Assembly (NCBI GenBank): GCA_946413265.1
Contig: CAMKJU010000001.1
Span: 1-51,591, forward strand
Source: an uncultured Lentisphaerota bacterium
GTDB taxonomy: Bacteria; Verrucomicrobiota; Kiritimatiellia; RFP12; UBA1067
Length of the DNA: 51,591 nucleotides
Reading direction: 5' to 3'
Below are positions 24,990 to 33,574 of the stretch, in pieces. The position numbers and the translations under genes are program-made. Under the pieces are notes generated by a model that saw nothing but the letters and a program-made list of their open reading frames with translations, was not told where the DNA came from and ran no database searches. The number at the start of each line of letters is the position of its first letter. Positions within the stretch are counted from its first letter, which is position 1.

Positions 24990-26626
24990 CGCTGCGGCCA
25001 TACCAGCGCGAGGCAATCGACGCGCTCAACACCTTCCTTCGCTCGTCAGAAATGAACCCGTGCGTCGTGCTGCCCACGGGAAGCGGCAAGAGCCTCGTCA
25101 TGGCAAGCGCCATCGACGAGTGGAAGCAGCTCTACCCGCCCTTCAAGTGCGTCGTGCTGGCGCACCGCAAGGAACTGGTGGAGCAGAACTACGGCGAGTT
25201 CATGGGCATCGTGGGCGACGAGCTCTTCGGCGGGCGCGGCTGGAAGGTGGGCGTGTACTCCGCAGGGCTCGGGCGCAAAGACGAGGACGCCGACGTGATC
25301 TTCGCCGGCATCGACTCCATCTGGAAGCGCGGCGGCGACTTCCGCTTCGACTGCATAATCGTGGATGAGGCGCACCGCATCCCGATCAGCGGCGAGGGCA
25401 AGTACCGCGAGTTCATCAAGCTGGCACGGCTGGCAAACCCGAACATCCGCGTCGTGGGCTTCACGGCTACGCCCTTCCGCCTCGGCTCCGGCCCGATCTG
25501 CCACAAGGACCACATACTGAACGAGATCTGCTACGAGGCGAACGTGGGCGACCTCATCCGGCAGGGCTACCTGTGCAAGCTGCGGAGCAAGGTCTCGACG
25601 GAGGAGCCCGACCTCGCCGGGGTGAAGAAGAGCGGCGGCGACTACCAGCAGAAGAGCCTCGGCGAGGCCATGCGCTCGGGCGACCTCGTTGCGCGTGCGG
25701 TGTCCGACGCATTGAAGCACCTGAACGCGGAGGGGCGCAGGTGCGTGGTGTGGTTCTGCGTGGACGTGAGGCACGTGAACGACGTGGCGCGTATGCTGGC
25801 CATGCACGGCGAGCACGCGGCGGTCGTGACCGGCAACACGCCGTCTGGAGAGCGCGACCGTCTCGTTGACGACTTCCGCAACGGGCGGTACAGGCACATG
25901 TGCAACGTGAACGTGTTCACGGAGGGCTTCAACGTGAAGCAAGTGGACGGCATCGTGCTGTTGCGCCCGACGCTCTCAAAGGGCATGTACGCGCAGATGG
26001 TGGGGCGCGGGCTTCGGAAGCACCCTGACAAGGAGGACTGCCTCATCCTCGACTACGCAAGGTGCATCGAGACGCACGGGCCCATCGACTGCCTGGAGGC
26101 CGGGCGCGTGCGCGTGGAGGTGTGCGGCAACTGCCGCGAGGTGTTCAGCCGTGGCGTGAGGAAGTGCCCGCACTGCGGCTGGGAGATTCCCAAGCAGGTG
26201 ATAGAGGAGCGCGAGGCGGCGGAGCGCGAGCGCAAGATGCACGAGGCGGAGGCGGCGAGGCTGGCAATCCTCGGCACGGAGCCGGAGACGCTGGAGGTGG
26301 ACGACGTGAGCGTGACGCGGCACAGCAAGCTCGGCTCGCCAGACTCGATCTGCGTCATGTACCGCTGCGGCATCAGGACGTTCCGCGAGTGGATATGCCT
26401 CGACCATCCAGGCTACGCGGGCGCGAAGGCGCACAGGTGGTGGGCGACCCGATTCGGCGAGAGGAGCGCGGAGAAGGCGACCGTGGACACGGCGCTCGCC
26501 GACATGTTCCTCAACTACGCGATCAAGGCCGTGACGAGGAAGATCACGGTCGTGAAGCGCGGCAAGTATTTCGAGATCATCAACTACAGCTTAAACAAGG
26601 AGACGCATGTCATCCACGATTCTTGA
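24983..26626 (+). CDS. SF2 DEAD/DEAH helicase with zinc ribbon
   Basis: 547 residues from a GTG at 24983 that follows GGAGGCGCG, the same joint as the previous gene; an upstream in-frame ATG at 24893 lies inside that gene. Q-like motif LRPYQREAIDAL, Walker A PTGSGKS at 31-37, DEAHRI (motif II), GFTATPFRLG (motif III), TEGFNV and VGRGLRKHPDK (motif VI) are all present. A zinc ribbon CGNC...CPHCGWEIP follows. Such ResIII-like helicases are the usual replicative or repair helicase of many phages. Confidence 0.9.
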   Translation: MLTLRPYQREAIDALNTFLRSSEMNPCVVLPTGSGKSLVMASAIDEWKQLYPPFKCVVLAHRKELVEQNYGEFMGIVGDELFGGRGWKVGVYSAGLGRKDEDADVIFAGIDSIWKRGGDFRFDCIIVDEAHRIPISGEGKYREFIKLARLANPNIRVVGFTATPFRLGSGPICHKDHILNEICYEANVGDLIRQGYLCKLRSKVSTEEPDLAGVKKSGGDYQQKSLGEAMRSGDLVARAVSDALKHLNAEGRRCVVWFCVDVRHVNDVARMLAMHGEHAAVVTGNTPSGERDRLVDDFRNGRYRHMCNVNVFTEGFNVKQVDGIVLLRPTLSKGMYAQMVGRGLRKHPDKEDCLILDYARCIETHGPIDCLEAGRVRVEVCGNCREVFSRGVRKCPHCGWEIPKQVIEEREAAERERKMHEAEAARLAILGTEPETLEVDDVSVTRHSKLGSPDSICVMYRCGIRTFREWICLDHPGYAGAKAHRWWATRFGERSAEKATVDTALADMFLNYAIKAVTRKITVVKRGKYFEIINYSLNKETHVIHDS

Positions 26627-28898
26627 CGCGGCATTGAAGTACGCCGAACAGGGCTGGAAGGTGTTCCCCCTCCAGCCGAACACGAAGATACCCTTCCCCG
26701 GCACGAACGGCGTGAAGGACGCGACGGACAACCCCGAGACGATACGGGCGTGGTGGAACGTCCACCCGGACGCGAACGTGGGGCTTGCGTGCGGCGAGCC
26801 GAGCGGCGTGTGGGTGGTGGACATCGACGTGGGGCACAAAGCGGGAGTGGACGGGTTCGCGTCGCTTGCTGGCATGAACATCACGCTGCCGGAGACGATC
26901 TACCAGGACACGCCGAGCGGCGGACGGCATTACCTGTACACGGTCAACGGAGACCCGTATGCGGACAAGAAGGAGCCGCCGCGCAACAAGAACAATTTCA
27001 TGCCGGGCATCGACATACGCGGCACCGGCTACTACATCGTGCTCGCGCCGTCCGTGATCGACGGCAAGCAGTACGTCATGGGCGGACATTCGCACGGGCT
27101 TGACGATCTCGCGGAATACCCGGACTCCATGCGTCCAGAGCCGCCGGGCGCGAGACTTCCGATGCCGTGGGACATGCCCAAGCCGCAGCCGGCTTCGAGC
27201 GTGGCGGACAGGGCGCGCGCGTACCTTCGCGAATGCGACCCGGCTGTGCAGGGCATGGGCGGGCACAACGCGCTCCTATGGGCGGCTCAGGCCATGGTGG
27301 TCGGCTTCAAGCTGTCGGACGCGGAGGCGTTGCAGCTCCTGTGGAGCGAGTACAACCCGCGCTGCTCTCCGCCGTGGGACGCGGGCAGCGCGAGGGACAG
27401 GAAGGACTTCGAGCGCAAGGTCGCGGAGGCGCGTAGGCATCCAGTCAAGGAAGACGGCTGGCTCTTGAAGGAAACGCAGTTCAACGCGGCGGACGACGCG
27501 CTCGACTTCGCCGGTGCCGCGCTCGCCGAGAGCTTCCTTTCGCCGCCGGAGCGCAAGGCGGACAAGGCCGAGGAATCGACGCTCGTCACGGCACCGCTCA
27601 CGGACATCCCGCAGGAACTCCTGAACCCGCCGGGCCTCGTCGGCGACATCTGCCGGTGGATGAACGACACGGCTGGATGCTACCAGCCCGTGCTGGCGTT
27701 GGGCGCATCGCTCGTGTTCTGCGGCGCGTTGTTCGGGCGCAAGGTGAAGGACGAGTCGAACGGGCGCACGAACATCTACGGCATGGGCGTCGGCCATTCC
27801 AGCGCGGGGAAGGACCACGCCGCGAAGTGCATAGCGAGAATCATACAGGCGGCGAGGTGCGAGGGACTGCTCGGCGGCGAGGTCACGAGCGACACGGCGA
27901 TTGAGATCAGCTTGAAGGAGTCGCCGTCAAAGCTGTTCGTCATGGACGAGGTGGGGCACTTCCTTCGGACGATCAACCAGGCGAAGGGAACGACGCCGCA
28001 TTTGAAGACAATCGTGCCCATGTTCATGAAGCTGTTCAGCGCGGCCAACTCTCTCTACATCGGCAAGCAGCGCGTCACCGGCGGCCCGGCGAACCAGATC
28101 GACCAGCCGTGCGTCTGCATCTGGGGCGTGACGAGCCCGCAGATACTCTTCGACAACATGACGCGGGAGGAGCTGGAGGGAGGATGGACGGCCCGCAACC
28201 TCGTGTTCATCACCGACACGCGGCCAGAATACAGGTTCACCCGCGAATCGACGGTGCCCGACCACATCGCGACGCTCGTGCAGGCGTGGTACTCCCGAGT
28301 CGTGCCGCCGCCGGAGGGCGCGGGAAACCTCGCCCACGCCCGTGCCTGGCAGATCGTGGTGCCGACCGCGCCGGACGCGCTCGACGTGTTCGCGAAGTTC
28401 GGGCACAAGGCGCACGAGCGGATGTTGAAGGCCGACAAGTCGGGCGACGTGTGCAACTACCTGTGGGGCAAGGCGCTGGAGAATGCAAGGCGCATCGCGC
28501 TCATCGTCGCTTGCGGCGAGAACTTCGACGGCATGGAGATCGGCAAGGCCGAGGCCGAGTACGGCTGCCAGCTCGTCGAATGGCTTATCTACAGGTTGTC
28601 AGAAGCTGTCCACAACAACGTGGCCGAGACTGGGTGGGAACACGACAAGCAGCGCATCTACAAGCTCGTCGCGAACACGCAGGGCGAGGGCATGAGCAAG
28701 TCGGAGCTTACGCGCAAGACTCAATGGGTGAAGGACAGGCGGGCGCGGAACGACTACCTCGACGACCTCGCGGACGCAGGCATGATCGTGTCCGGCCCCG
28801 CGAGCGAACACGGCTGGCGCATCTGGGTATGGGCGACGAAGTGGCTTTCGAAGGAGCGCGTCAAGGAGATCATCGAGGCGAGGAGGGCCGAATCGTGA
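26607..28898 (+). CDS. Bifunctional primase-polymerase with C-terminal ATPase region
   Basis: 763 residues. N-terminal prim-pol (PriPol) domain: WKVFPLQPNTKIPF, VVDIDVG with the metal-binding D-x-D near 72-74, and TPSGGRHYLY near 103-111. The second half contains an ATPase-like region of the DUF3987 type (GVGHSSAGKDHAAKC as an atypical P-loop, LFVMDEVGHFL as Walker B). Expected to prime and unwind phage DNA at the origin. ATG at 26607 lies 20 bases inside the helicase gene end. Confidence 0.82.
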   Translation: MSSTILDAALKYAEQGWKVFPLQPNTKIPFPGTNGVKDATDNPETIRAWWNVHPDANVGLACGEPSGVWVVDIDVGHKAGVDGFASLAGMNITLPETIYQDTPSGGRHYLYTVNGDPYADKKEPPRNKNNFMPGIDIRGTGYYIVLAPSVIDGKQYVMGGHSHGLDDLAEYPDSMRPEPPGARLPMPWDMPKPQPASSVADRARAYLRECDPAVQGMGGHNALLWAAQAMVVGFKLSDAEALQLLWSEYNPRCSPPWDAGSARDRKDFERKVAEARRHPVKEDGWLLKETQFNAADDALDFAGAALAESFLSPPERKADKAEESTLVTAPLTDIPQELLNPPGLVGDICRWMNDTAGCYQPVLALGASLVFCGALFGRKVKDESNGRTNIYGMGVGHSSAGKDHAAKCIARIIQAARCEGLLGGEVTSDTAIEISLKESPSKLFVMDEVGHFLRTINQAKGTTPHLKTIVPMFMKLFSAANSLYIGKQRVTGGPANQIDQPCVCIWGVTSPQILFDNMTREELEGGWTARNLVFITDTRPEYRFTRESTVPDHIATLVQAWYSRVVPPPEGAGNLAHARAWQIVVPTAPDALDVFAKFGHKAHERMLKADKSGDVCNYLWGKALENARRIALIVACGENFDGMEIGKAEAEYGCQLVEWLIYRLSEAVHNNVAETGWEHDKQRIYKLVANTQGEGMSKSELTRKTQWVKDRRARNDYLDDLADAGMIVSGPASEHGWRIWVWATKWLSKERVKEIIEARRAES

Positions 28899-29086
28899 AG
28901 GAGAAATGGCCGACAGTAATATACCGTGGCCACATCTACCGCGTGTGCCATGCGAAGAGCTACATGCTGTCGAAATGCTTCTACTGCTCGTTCAACTGCG
29001 ACGTGACGCATCATTGCTCGCGGTCAATCCCGCCGTTTCTGAGGTGCAAGGATGGAACGTACTTCAAGAGAATCACGGACGCCTGA
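28895..29086 (+). CDS. Small cysteine-rich protein (63 aa)
   Basis: GTG at 28895 overlapping the previous stop. MKEKWPTVIYRGHIYRVCHAK, then CFYCSFNCDVTHHC, a probable zinc-binding cluster. It overlaps the resolvase gene by 35 bases. Function unknown. Confidence 0.55.
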   Translation: MKEKWPTVIYRGHIYRVCHAKSYMLSKCFYCSFNCDVTHHCSRSIPPFLRCKDGTYFKRITDA

Positions 29087-29459
29087 GAGCGTGATAATCG
29101 TGCTGCCGCTGCCGCCGCGCGTCCTCTCGCCCAACTGCCCGGCGGGGACGCGCGGAGGGCGTTTCGCCCGCGCTGCGGCCGCAAAACGGTACAAACAACT
29201 CGCCGAGAGCGCGACGGTTGAGGCGGCTGCGGGCATGGCATGGGAGAAATGCGCTGTCAAGGCGTTGTTCTACCACAAAACGGCGCGTCGGCGCGACGAC
29301 GTGAACCACCTTGCCATGTTGAAGCCCGCATACGACGGCGTGGTGCTGGCCGGTCTCGTGCCGGACGACGACCGCGCCCACCTGCGCACCGAGGGCGCGG
29401 AGTTCTACGTGGACGCAAAAAACCCGCGTGTCGAACTCGTCTTCACGCGGGAGGGTTAG
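29052..29459 (+). CDS. RusA-like Holliday junction resolvase
   Basis: 135 residues. VLPLPPRVLSPNC opening, and TARRRDDVNHLAMLKPAYDGVVLAG followed by VPDDD correspond to the RusA catalytic region (normally RRDxDNxxK, DGL and a late DD). Here the second catalytic Asp seems shifted: R-D-D-V-N in place of R-D-x-D-N, so activity should be checked. RusA-type enzymes cut branched DNA before packaging. Last gene of the rightward early operon; followed by a hairpin. Confidence 0.75.
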   Translation: MERTSRESRTPESVIIVLPLPPRVLSPNCPAGTRGGRFARAAAAKRYKQLAESATVEAAAGMAWEKCAVKALFYHKTARRRDDVNHLAMLKPAYDGVVLAGLVPDDDRAHLRTEGAEFYVDAKNPRVELVFTREG

Positions 29460-29474
29460 CCGATTGGATATGCC

Positions 29475-29494
29475 GCCTAGCTAATTCGCTAGGC
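29475..29494. terminator. Hairpin between convergent early and leftward operons
   Basis: GCCTAGC (29475-29481), 6-base loop, GCTAGGC (29488-29494), overlapping the recombinase stop codon. No long T-run, but its place between two convergent operons suggests a bidirectional terminator. Confidence 0.45.
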
Positions 29495-30155
29495 ACAGCT
29501 TGCGCACGGTCTTCGCGTTCCACGCGCCGTGCCGTGCGAGGTCGCGCCGCTCGGCGTTGAGCCACGTCATTATCGCGTGGTACGGCATCCCGTCCGCGCG
29601 CCTGGCGCGTATCTCGTCGATCACGTCGCGCTCGCGCTGGCACGGGACCATGCGCTTGCCGTCAGCCGGGTCCGGCTGCCAGCCGTAGGGGCACTCCGCG
29701 CCCATGCGGCGGCCCTGCGACTGGTGGAAGCGCATCGCGTGGCGTGTGCGCGCCGCGATCATCTTCCGCTCGTACTCCGCGATCACGGAGAGTATCTGCC
29801 GAATCATCACGGCCTCGTCGGAATCGCCCTGCACGTCGCCCGTGACGGCCTCTATCGACGCGCCGCGCTTCATCACGGCGCGGTTGATCTGCTCGGAGAG
29901 GTACACGTTGCGGGCGAGCCTGTCGCGCTTGTACACGAGCAGCACGCCGCCCTTCGGCACCGCCTCGATGGCCTGCCACAGCCGCTCGCGGAACTCGTCG
30001 GCGCCGGACACGTCCGGGTCGTCGAAGCACGCCGCGACCTCCATCCCGTGCGCCGCCGCGTACTTCTCGCAGTAGTCGCGCTGCACCTCGCACGACTCGC
30101 ACCTGTCCGCGTTCGCGCGCGGAGAGAAGCGCGTGTATATGATTGCCTGTCTCAT
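29481..30155 (-). CDS. Serine recombinase (resolvase/invertase family)
   Basis: 224 residues. IIYTRFSPRA places the catalytic Ser at residue 11; CESCEVQRDYCEKYA, VLLVYKRDRLARN (catalytic arginines) and VIAEYERKMIAART (long helix E) follow, then a short C-terminal DNA-binding part. This is the size of small resolvases or invertases, not of large serine integrases. ATG with GGAGG upstream, overlapping the preceding gene by 4 bases. It ends the leftward operon. It could invert or resolve a DNA segment or act in integration; the tRNA-type attachment site argues for a separate tyrosine integrase. Confidence 0.85.
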   Translation of the reverse strand: MRQAIIYTRFSPRANADRCESCEVQRDYCEKYAAAHGMEVAACFDDPDVSGADEFRERLWQAIEAVPKGGVLLVYKRDRLARNVYLSEQINRAVMKRGASIEAVTGDVQGDSDEAVMIRQILSVIAEYERKMIAARTRHAMRFHQSQGRRMGAECPYGWQPDPADGKRMVPCQRERDVIDEIRARRADGMPYHAIMTWLNAERRDLARHGAWNAKTVRKLCLAN

Positions 30156-30430
30156 CTTGCCTCCGTATCGTAGCCCGCCGCCTTGAGCTGGTCCGGCCAG
30201 TCGGCTGCGGATAGTTTAACACAAATGACGGATCCATGCTCGGTCACGGCCATGCGCGGCGCGGATTCAAGCCGCTCGCTCTTCACGGCATAGACGGCGC
30301 ACGGGCTCCCGTCCGGCCCCGTGGCCTCGATTCTCGCCGTCACACGCCACGTCCCGACATGGCGGGGGATTCTAACCCCCGTCATGCCGAGGCGCAGGGA
30401 GACGCGGTTTCTGCGCGTTCCCGGCATCAT
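30152..30430 (-). CDS. Hypothetical protein (92 aa)
   Basis: ATG at 30430 with GAAGGAGG upstream and one-base overlap with the previous stop. MMPGTRRNRVSLRLGMTGVR, basic start; the middle (GTWRVTARIEATGPDGSPCAVYAV) looks beta-rich. Overlaps the recombinase start (ATGA), so translation is coupled to it. No family recognised. Confidence 0.6.
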   Translation of the reverse strand: MMPGTRRNRVSLRLGMTGVRIPRHVGTWRVTARIEATGPDGSPCAVYAVKSERLESAPRMAVTEHGSVICVKLSAADWPDQLKAAGYDTEAR

Positions 30431-30579
30431 CAGGCGACCTCCTTCACTTCCCAGTAGGTGTACGGGCCGAAGAAGCCCATCTTCCTGTACCTGTACTTGA
30501 CGTTCGCGAGGGCCTTCGCGGCGCTCTTGGCGACCGTGCGCTCCTCGCCCGCGTGGGTATAGACAATGAACTCCTTCAT
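30430..30579 (-). CDS. Small basic protein (49 aa)
   Basis: ATG at 30579 with AAAGGAG upstream. MKEFIVYTHAGEERTVAKSAAKAL, then FFGPYTYWEVKEVA. Overlaps both neighbours by 1-4 bases. Function unknown. Confidence 0.55.
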   Translation of the reverse strand: MKEFIVYTHAGEERTVAKSAAKALANVKYRYRKMGFFGPYTYWEVKEVA

Positions 30580-30743
30580 GCCTGGCTCCTTTCCGTCGCA
30601 ACTGGCGACACGTCAAACGAGAAGCAGAACCCGTCCGACTTCAACTTTTGCCCCGTCCGCCTCGCTTCCGCAATTGAAGGATACTCGCCGTGGAAACAGC
30701 AGTACCCGCGCGAAGTCCAGCATATCAGCACAGCTCGTTTCAT
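30576..30743 (-). CDS. Small hypothetical protein (55 aa)
   Basis: ATG at 30743 with GAGGAGG upstream. MKRAVLICWTSRGYCCFHGEYP; four cysteines. Overlaps the neighbouring small genes (ATGA joints). No family recognised. Confidence 0.55.
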   Translation of the reverse strand: MKRAVLICWTSRGYCCFHGEYPSIAEARRTGQKLKSDGFCFSFDVSPVATERSQA

Positions 30744-30886
30744 GATTTCACCTCCTCATCCTTCGCGCGCGCGGCGCAGTCGTCGGTTGCCAGCTTCAAG
30801 AGAGACTCCAATGCGTCCGCTATCCGCTTCGCAGACTGCGAGAGCGAGATAACCGCATGGTATGCGTTCAGTTCGATGTTCGTCAT
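30740..30886 (-). CDS. Small helical protein (48 aa)
   Basis: ATG at 30886 with GAAAGGAAC upstream. MTNIELNAYHAVISLSQSAKRI, helical with a charged end (AARAKDEEVKS). Overlaps the next gene by four bases. Confidence 0.5.
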   Translation of the reverse strand: MTNIELNAYHAVISLSQSAKRIADALESLLKLATDDCAARAKDEEVKS

Positions 30887-30904
30887 TGTTCTGTTCCTTT
30901 CCTG

Positions 30905-31150
30905 TTAGCCGTGTAGTGTTCCGTTCTCCACGAGATCGCGGCAACTCTCGTAGAAACGCCTTGCGTCGGCGTACACGCCCCAGCGCGTATCGCGTCCGTC
31001 CAGCCAGCCCGGCCAGTCCTTGCGGTTGCACTTGGTGATGTACGTCACGGCGTTGGTCTCCAGGTCGATCTCGTAGTCGAACCTGGCATTGCCATTGACT
31101 CCAGAGCAGACTTCGATCATGCCCGTTATCTTCGTTCCATCCGGGTTCAT
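30905..31150 (-). CDS. Hypothetical protein (81 aa)
   Basis: ATG at 31150 with GGGGG about 8 bases upstream; longer frames start inside the preceding gene. MNPDGTKITGMIEVCSG, then FDYEIDLETNAVTYITKC, beta-rich, with a C-terminal YADARRFYESCRDLVENG helix. Function unknown. Confidence 0.55.
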   Translation of the reverse strand: MNPDGTKITGMIEVCSGVNGNARFDYEIDLETNAVTYITKCNRKDWPGWLDGRDTRWGVYADARRFYESCRDLVENGTLHG

Positions 31151-31323
31151 GCGACACCCCCTTTCATCGAGAGCGCGACGCCCACGCACAGCGCGGTCAC
31201 CGCGCAGACAAGAGCGGCGACGCCGCACCACGCCGACAGCGCAATGCACGCGGCCAGCGGGACACACGCGCACGTGAGCGCCAACCAAAGGCTTGCAAGC
31301 CTCTTGAAACGAGCGTCTTTCAT
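31147..31323 (-). CDS. Small membrane protein, two segments (58 aa)
   Basis: ATG at 31323 with GGGAGG upstream. MKDARFKRLASLWLALTCACVPLAAC and GVAALVCAVTALCVGVAL give two membrane helices rich in cysteine. Coupled to its neighbours by ATGA joints. Could be holin-like or an exclusion factor; not determined. Confidence 0.5.
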   Translation of the reverse strand: MKDARFKRLASLWLALTCACVPLAACIALSAWCGVAALVCAVTALCVGVALSMKGGVA

Positions 31324-31427
31324 GCGTCCTCCCTTCCCGCGCCCTTCACGCAGTCGATCACTTCAAGCGCGAGCGGCCACATGAGCCACGCGCACACCAC
31401 TATAGCCTCTATCAGTTCATAGTCCAT
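31320..31427 (-). CDS. Very small membrane protein (35 aa)
   Basis: ATG at 31427 preceded by CAGGAG. MDYELIEAIVVCAWLMWPLALE forms one membrane helix. Four-base overlap with the next gene. Function unknown. Confidence 0.45.
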   Translation of the reverse strand: MDYELIEAIVVCAWLMWPLALEVIDCVKGAGREDA

Positions 31428-31489
31428 GGTTTTTCTCCTGTTTGGTTCGGCTTGCCATCGTCGGGCCGTGGGCCGCCATCCCGCAGCGA

Positions 31490-31513
31490 CGCGCCGGAGA
31501 GAGGCCCGGCGCG
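31490..31513 (-). terminator. Hairpin downstream of the ATPase/partner pair
   Basis: CGCGCCGG (31490-31497) and CCGGCGCG (31506-31513), 8-bp perfect stem in the 98-base gap after the partner gene. No T-run; may reduce transcription into the small-gene cluster. Confidence 0.45.
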
Positions 31514-31525
31514 TTTCGGCATTTC

Positions 31526-32359
31526 TTACGCTTCCTCCTTCCCCGCCACGCGGCGCAGCATCCTGTTTATCGTGTCCACGAGCGCCGCGTCGTCCATTTC
31601 GCCCCAGTTTTCCAGCCGCTGCATGGTGACGAGCTCCGCGTCCGGCGGCATTTCCGCGTACTTCACGAGAACGCGCCGGTAGCATTCCGCGTCGTGAGAC
31701 TTCACGCCCCAGTTCGCCCAGGGAATCGACGAGTCCTGTATCGAGCACGAATACCCGTACATGAGCCGCCGCGTCACGGATGTCTGCGTTATCATGCCGC
31801 ACGCCTCGGATATGTCCATCGGACAGCGGAGCGGGATTGCCATGTTGCCGTACTTGAACGCCGTGAAGCACACGATCCTCACGTTGCGCACGCGCGAGAG
31901 GGCCATTGCCGCCGCCAGCACGCATACGCCACGGCGGCGCATGTCCCTTTGCTTGACGTTCGCCGAACAGCCCATTTCGACCCACAGGTCCAGGTCGCCG
32001 CGCGCGTCCGGGACGTCCGTCCGGGCGATCATCGACTCGGGCGTTCCCGCGAGGAACGCGGGCACGAGCGGGAACGAGCCCACGACGGCGGGCGTCCACA
32101 TCGGCCTCATGCCCTCGGTGTCAAGCTCGGAGTCTATCTTCTCGACAAGGCGCTCGGCCTCGGAGACATACTCCATGTCGCCGTGCCTGGCAAATGCCAG
32201 CGCGGCGTCAACCGTGCCCCCGGCCCAGTCGTCGCGTCCGATTCTCACGGCGTGCGGCTTCACCTTCGGCCCGGCGCACACGTCCGCGAACTCGGACGTG
32301 GAGTCAAAGAACGTGAAGTTGAGCGAACTCGCAGGATCCTTTATTCCGTTCCTTCTCAT
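31526..32359 (-). CDS. Uncharacterised partner of the MoxR-like ATPase (277 aa), possible vWA-like fold
   Basis: ATG at 32359, 3 bases after the ATPase stop, with GAGGG upstream. Residues about 120-180 (ARGDLDLWVEMGCSAN, then VCVLAAAMALSRVRNVRIVCFTAFKYG) read like a vWA-type alternation, with a degenerate metal site in place of D-x-S-x-S. MoxR/CobS ATPases usually pair with vWA or CobT proteins, so the neighbour relation supports this, but the fold assignment is inference. Contains six Cys. Same operon as a serine recombinase. Confidence 0.7.
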   Translation of the reverse strand: MRRNGIKDPASSLNFTFFDSTSEFADVCAGPKVKPHAVRIGRDDWAGGTVDAALAFARHGDMEYVSEAERLVEKIDSELDTEGMRPMWTPAVVGSFPLVPAFLAGTPESMIARTDVPDARGDLDLWVEMGCSANVKQRDMRRRGVCVLAAAMALSRVRNVRIVCFTAFKYGNMAIPLRCPMDISEACGMITQTSVTRRLMYGYSCSIQDSSIPWANWGVKSHDAECYRRVLVKYAEMPPDAELVTMQRLENWGEMDDAALVDTINRMLRRVAGKEEA

Positions 32360-32362
32360 CGT

Positions 32363-33514
32363 TCAGCCCTCGACTTTCTTCCAGGCGTCGGCGTTGAGCC
32401 CCTTGCGGACGCACGACTCTATCACCTCGTGGAGATCGACCCCGGCCTTGAGCATGGCCAGCCCCCTATCGACGGCGCGCGGCGTCACCTCGAAGTCCTT
32501 TATACCGGCGCGCTCGGCGTTGCGGCGATACCTGCGCACCATGTCCAGCCAGCCCCATTCGTCGCCGTACGCGGCCGCCATGCTCGACTCCAGCGCCTCG
32601 TCAATCGGCCATTCAAGATAGGTGAAGCGGTCGCGGAAGGCGGCGTCCTGCTTGATGCGCTGGAAACCGGCCATGTTGCCGTCGCCCCTCATGCAGGTAT
32701 TGCCAGCGGCCAGTATGATGCAGTCATGGTGCCGGTTCACGTTGCCAACCGGGAAAGCCGCGTGGCCGTTCGCGAGCGCGGCGTTGAACGCCAGCACCGC
32801 ACCAGGCATGGAAGAGTCCAGCTCGTCGAAGAGGTAGACGCCCCCGCGCGAGTACGCCTTGAAGAACGGCGTCTCCTGGTAGCGTCCGCCCGCGTCGATG
32901 AACCCGGAGAGCTCGTAGGCGTTGCCGATCGCGCCGTTGTAGTGGAACTCAAGCCCAAGCGCCTCGGCGATCTTCCTGGCCGTCGTAGTCTTGCCGGTGC
33001 CCGCGGGCCCGTACAGGTAGATCGGCGGGACGTACCCGTCCTTGTCGCGTGCCTGGTACATCTGAAGGAGAAGCGGAAAGCGCTTGTGGACTACGCCCAG
33101 GTCGCGCGTTTCCCCGGCCTTCCTGTCCTCGACCACGACCTTCATCGGCGCCAGCCTCGCGTCAAGCTCGGCCTTCACGACGGACTCGACGGCGTGTATC
33201 GCGGCGTCGTGCCCGGCGTCAACTGCCAGCTTCCGCACCTCGTCCATGTCAACCTTCTGCTGCGGCATGAGCGCCGCCAGCCCTGCCGCGATCTGCGAGA
33301 TCGCGCCCTCGTTGCCAGCGTTGCTAGCCGCCGCCGCGTGATTGCAGGTGCTAGCACCTTGGGACGCAAGAAAAGCGTCCCACGTGAGCTCGCCCTTCAA
33401 AAGGCGGATGCACGTGTCCTTGTTCGCGCTGGACAATGCCAGCCCGGAGCCAATGCCCCGTTCGCGAATGAGCTTCCGCAGCTCGCTCGTGCCTAGGTTT
33501 TCGTACTCGTTCAT
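32363..33514 (-). CDS. MoxR/CobS-like AAA+ ATPase with SAP-like N-terminus
   Basis: 383 residues. N-terminal LGTSELRKLIRERGIGS...DTCIRLLKGE (about 7-42) resembles a SAP DNA-binding motif. AAA core: Walker A GPAGTGKT at 169-176, Walker B VYLFDELD near 226-232, sensor-1 region IILAAGNT, arginine-finger region FRDRF. This is the dynein-related (AAA_5, CobS-like) class, which remodels partner proteins. ATG at 33514 has GAGGAAG upstream. First gene of the leftward operon, under a well-formed promoter that may be active in the lysogen. Contains an AGGTGCTAGCACCT palindrome in the coding sequence. Confidence 0.85.
   Translation of the reverse strand: MNEYENLGTSELRKLIRERGIGSGLALSSANKDTCIRLLKGELTWDAFLASQGASTCNHAAAASNAGNEGAISQIAAGLAALMPQQKVDMDEVRKLAVDAGHDAAIHAVESVVKAELDARLAPMKVVVEDRKAGETRDLGVVHKRFPLLLQMYQARDKDGYVPPIYLYGPAGTGKTTTARKIAEALGLEFHYNGAIGNAYELSGFIDAGGRYQETPFFKAYSRGGVYLFDELDSSMPGAVLAFNAALANGHAAFPVGNVNRHHDCIILAAGNTCMRGDGNMAGFQRIKQDAAFRDRFTYLEWPIDEALESSMAAAYGDEWGWLDMVRRYRRNAERAGIKDFEVTPRAVDRGLAMLKAGVDLHEVIESCVRKGLNADAWKKVEG
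33346..33359. promoter_or_regulatory. AGGTGCTAGCACCT palindrome, operator-like site 2
   Basis: Perfect 14-bp palindrome inside the ATPase gene, read as Gly-Ala-Ser-Thr with GCT and AGC codons that are rare in this GC-rich phage. The 10-bp core equals those at 18313 and 42916. Confidence 0.45.
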
Positions 33515-33574
33515 GTTCAACTTCCTCTCTTGATTTACCGTTGATTTCAAAGCCTTTTCTGGCCTTGCGCGAAT

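Noticed and set aside
29481..30155. Large serine integrase for the prophage
   Set aside because: At 224 residues it lacks the long C-terminal recombinase and zinc-ribbon domains of large serine integrases, and the attachment site is of the tRNA type.
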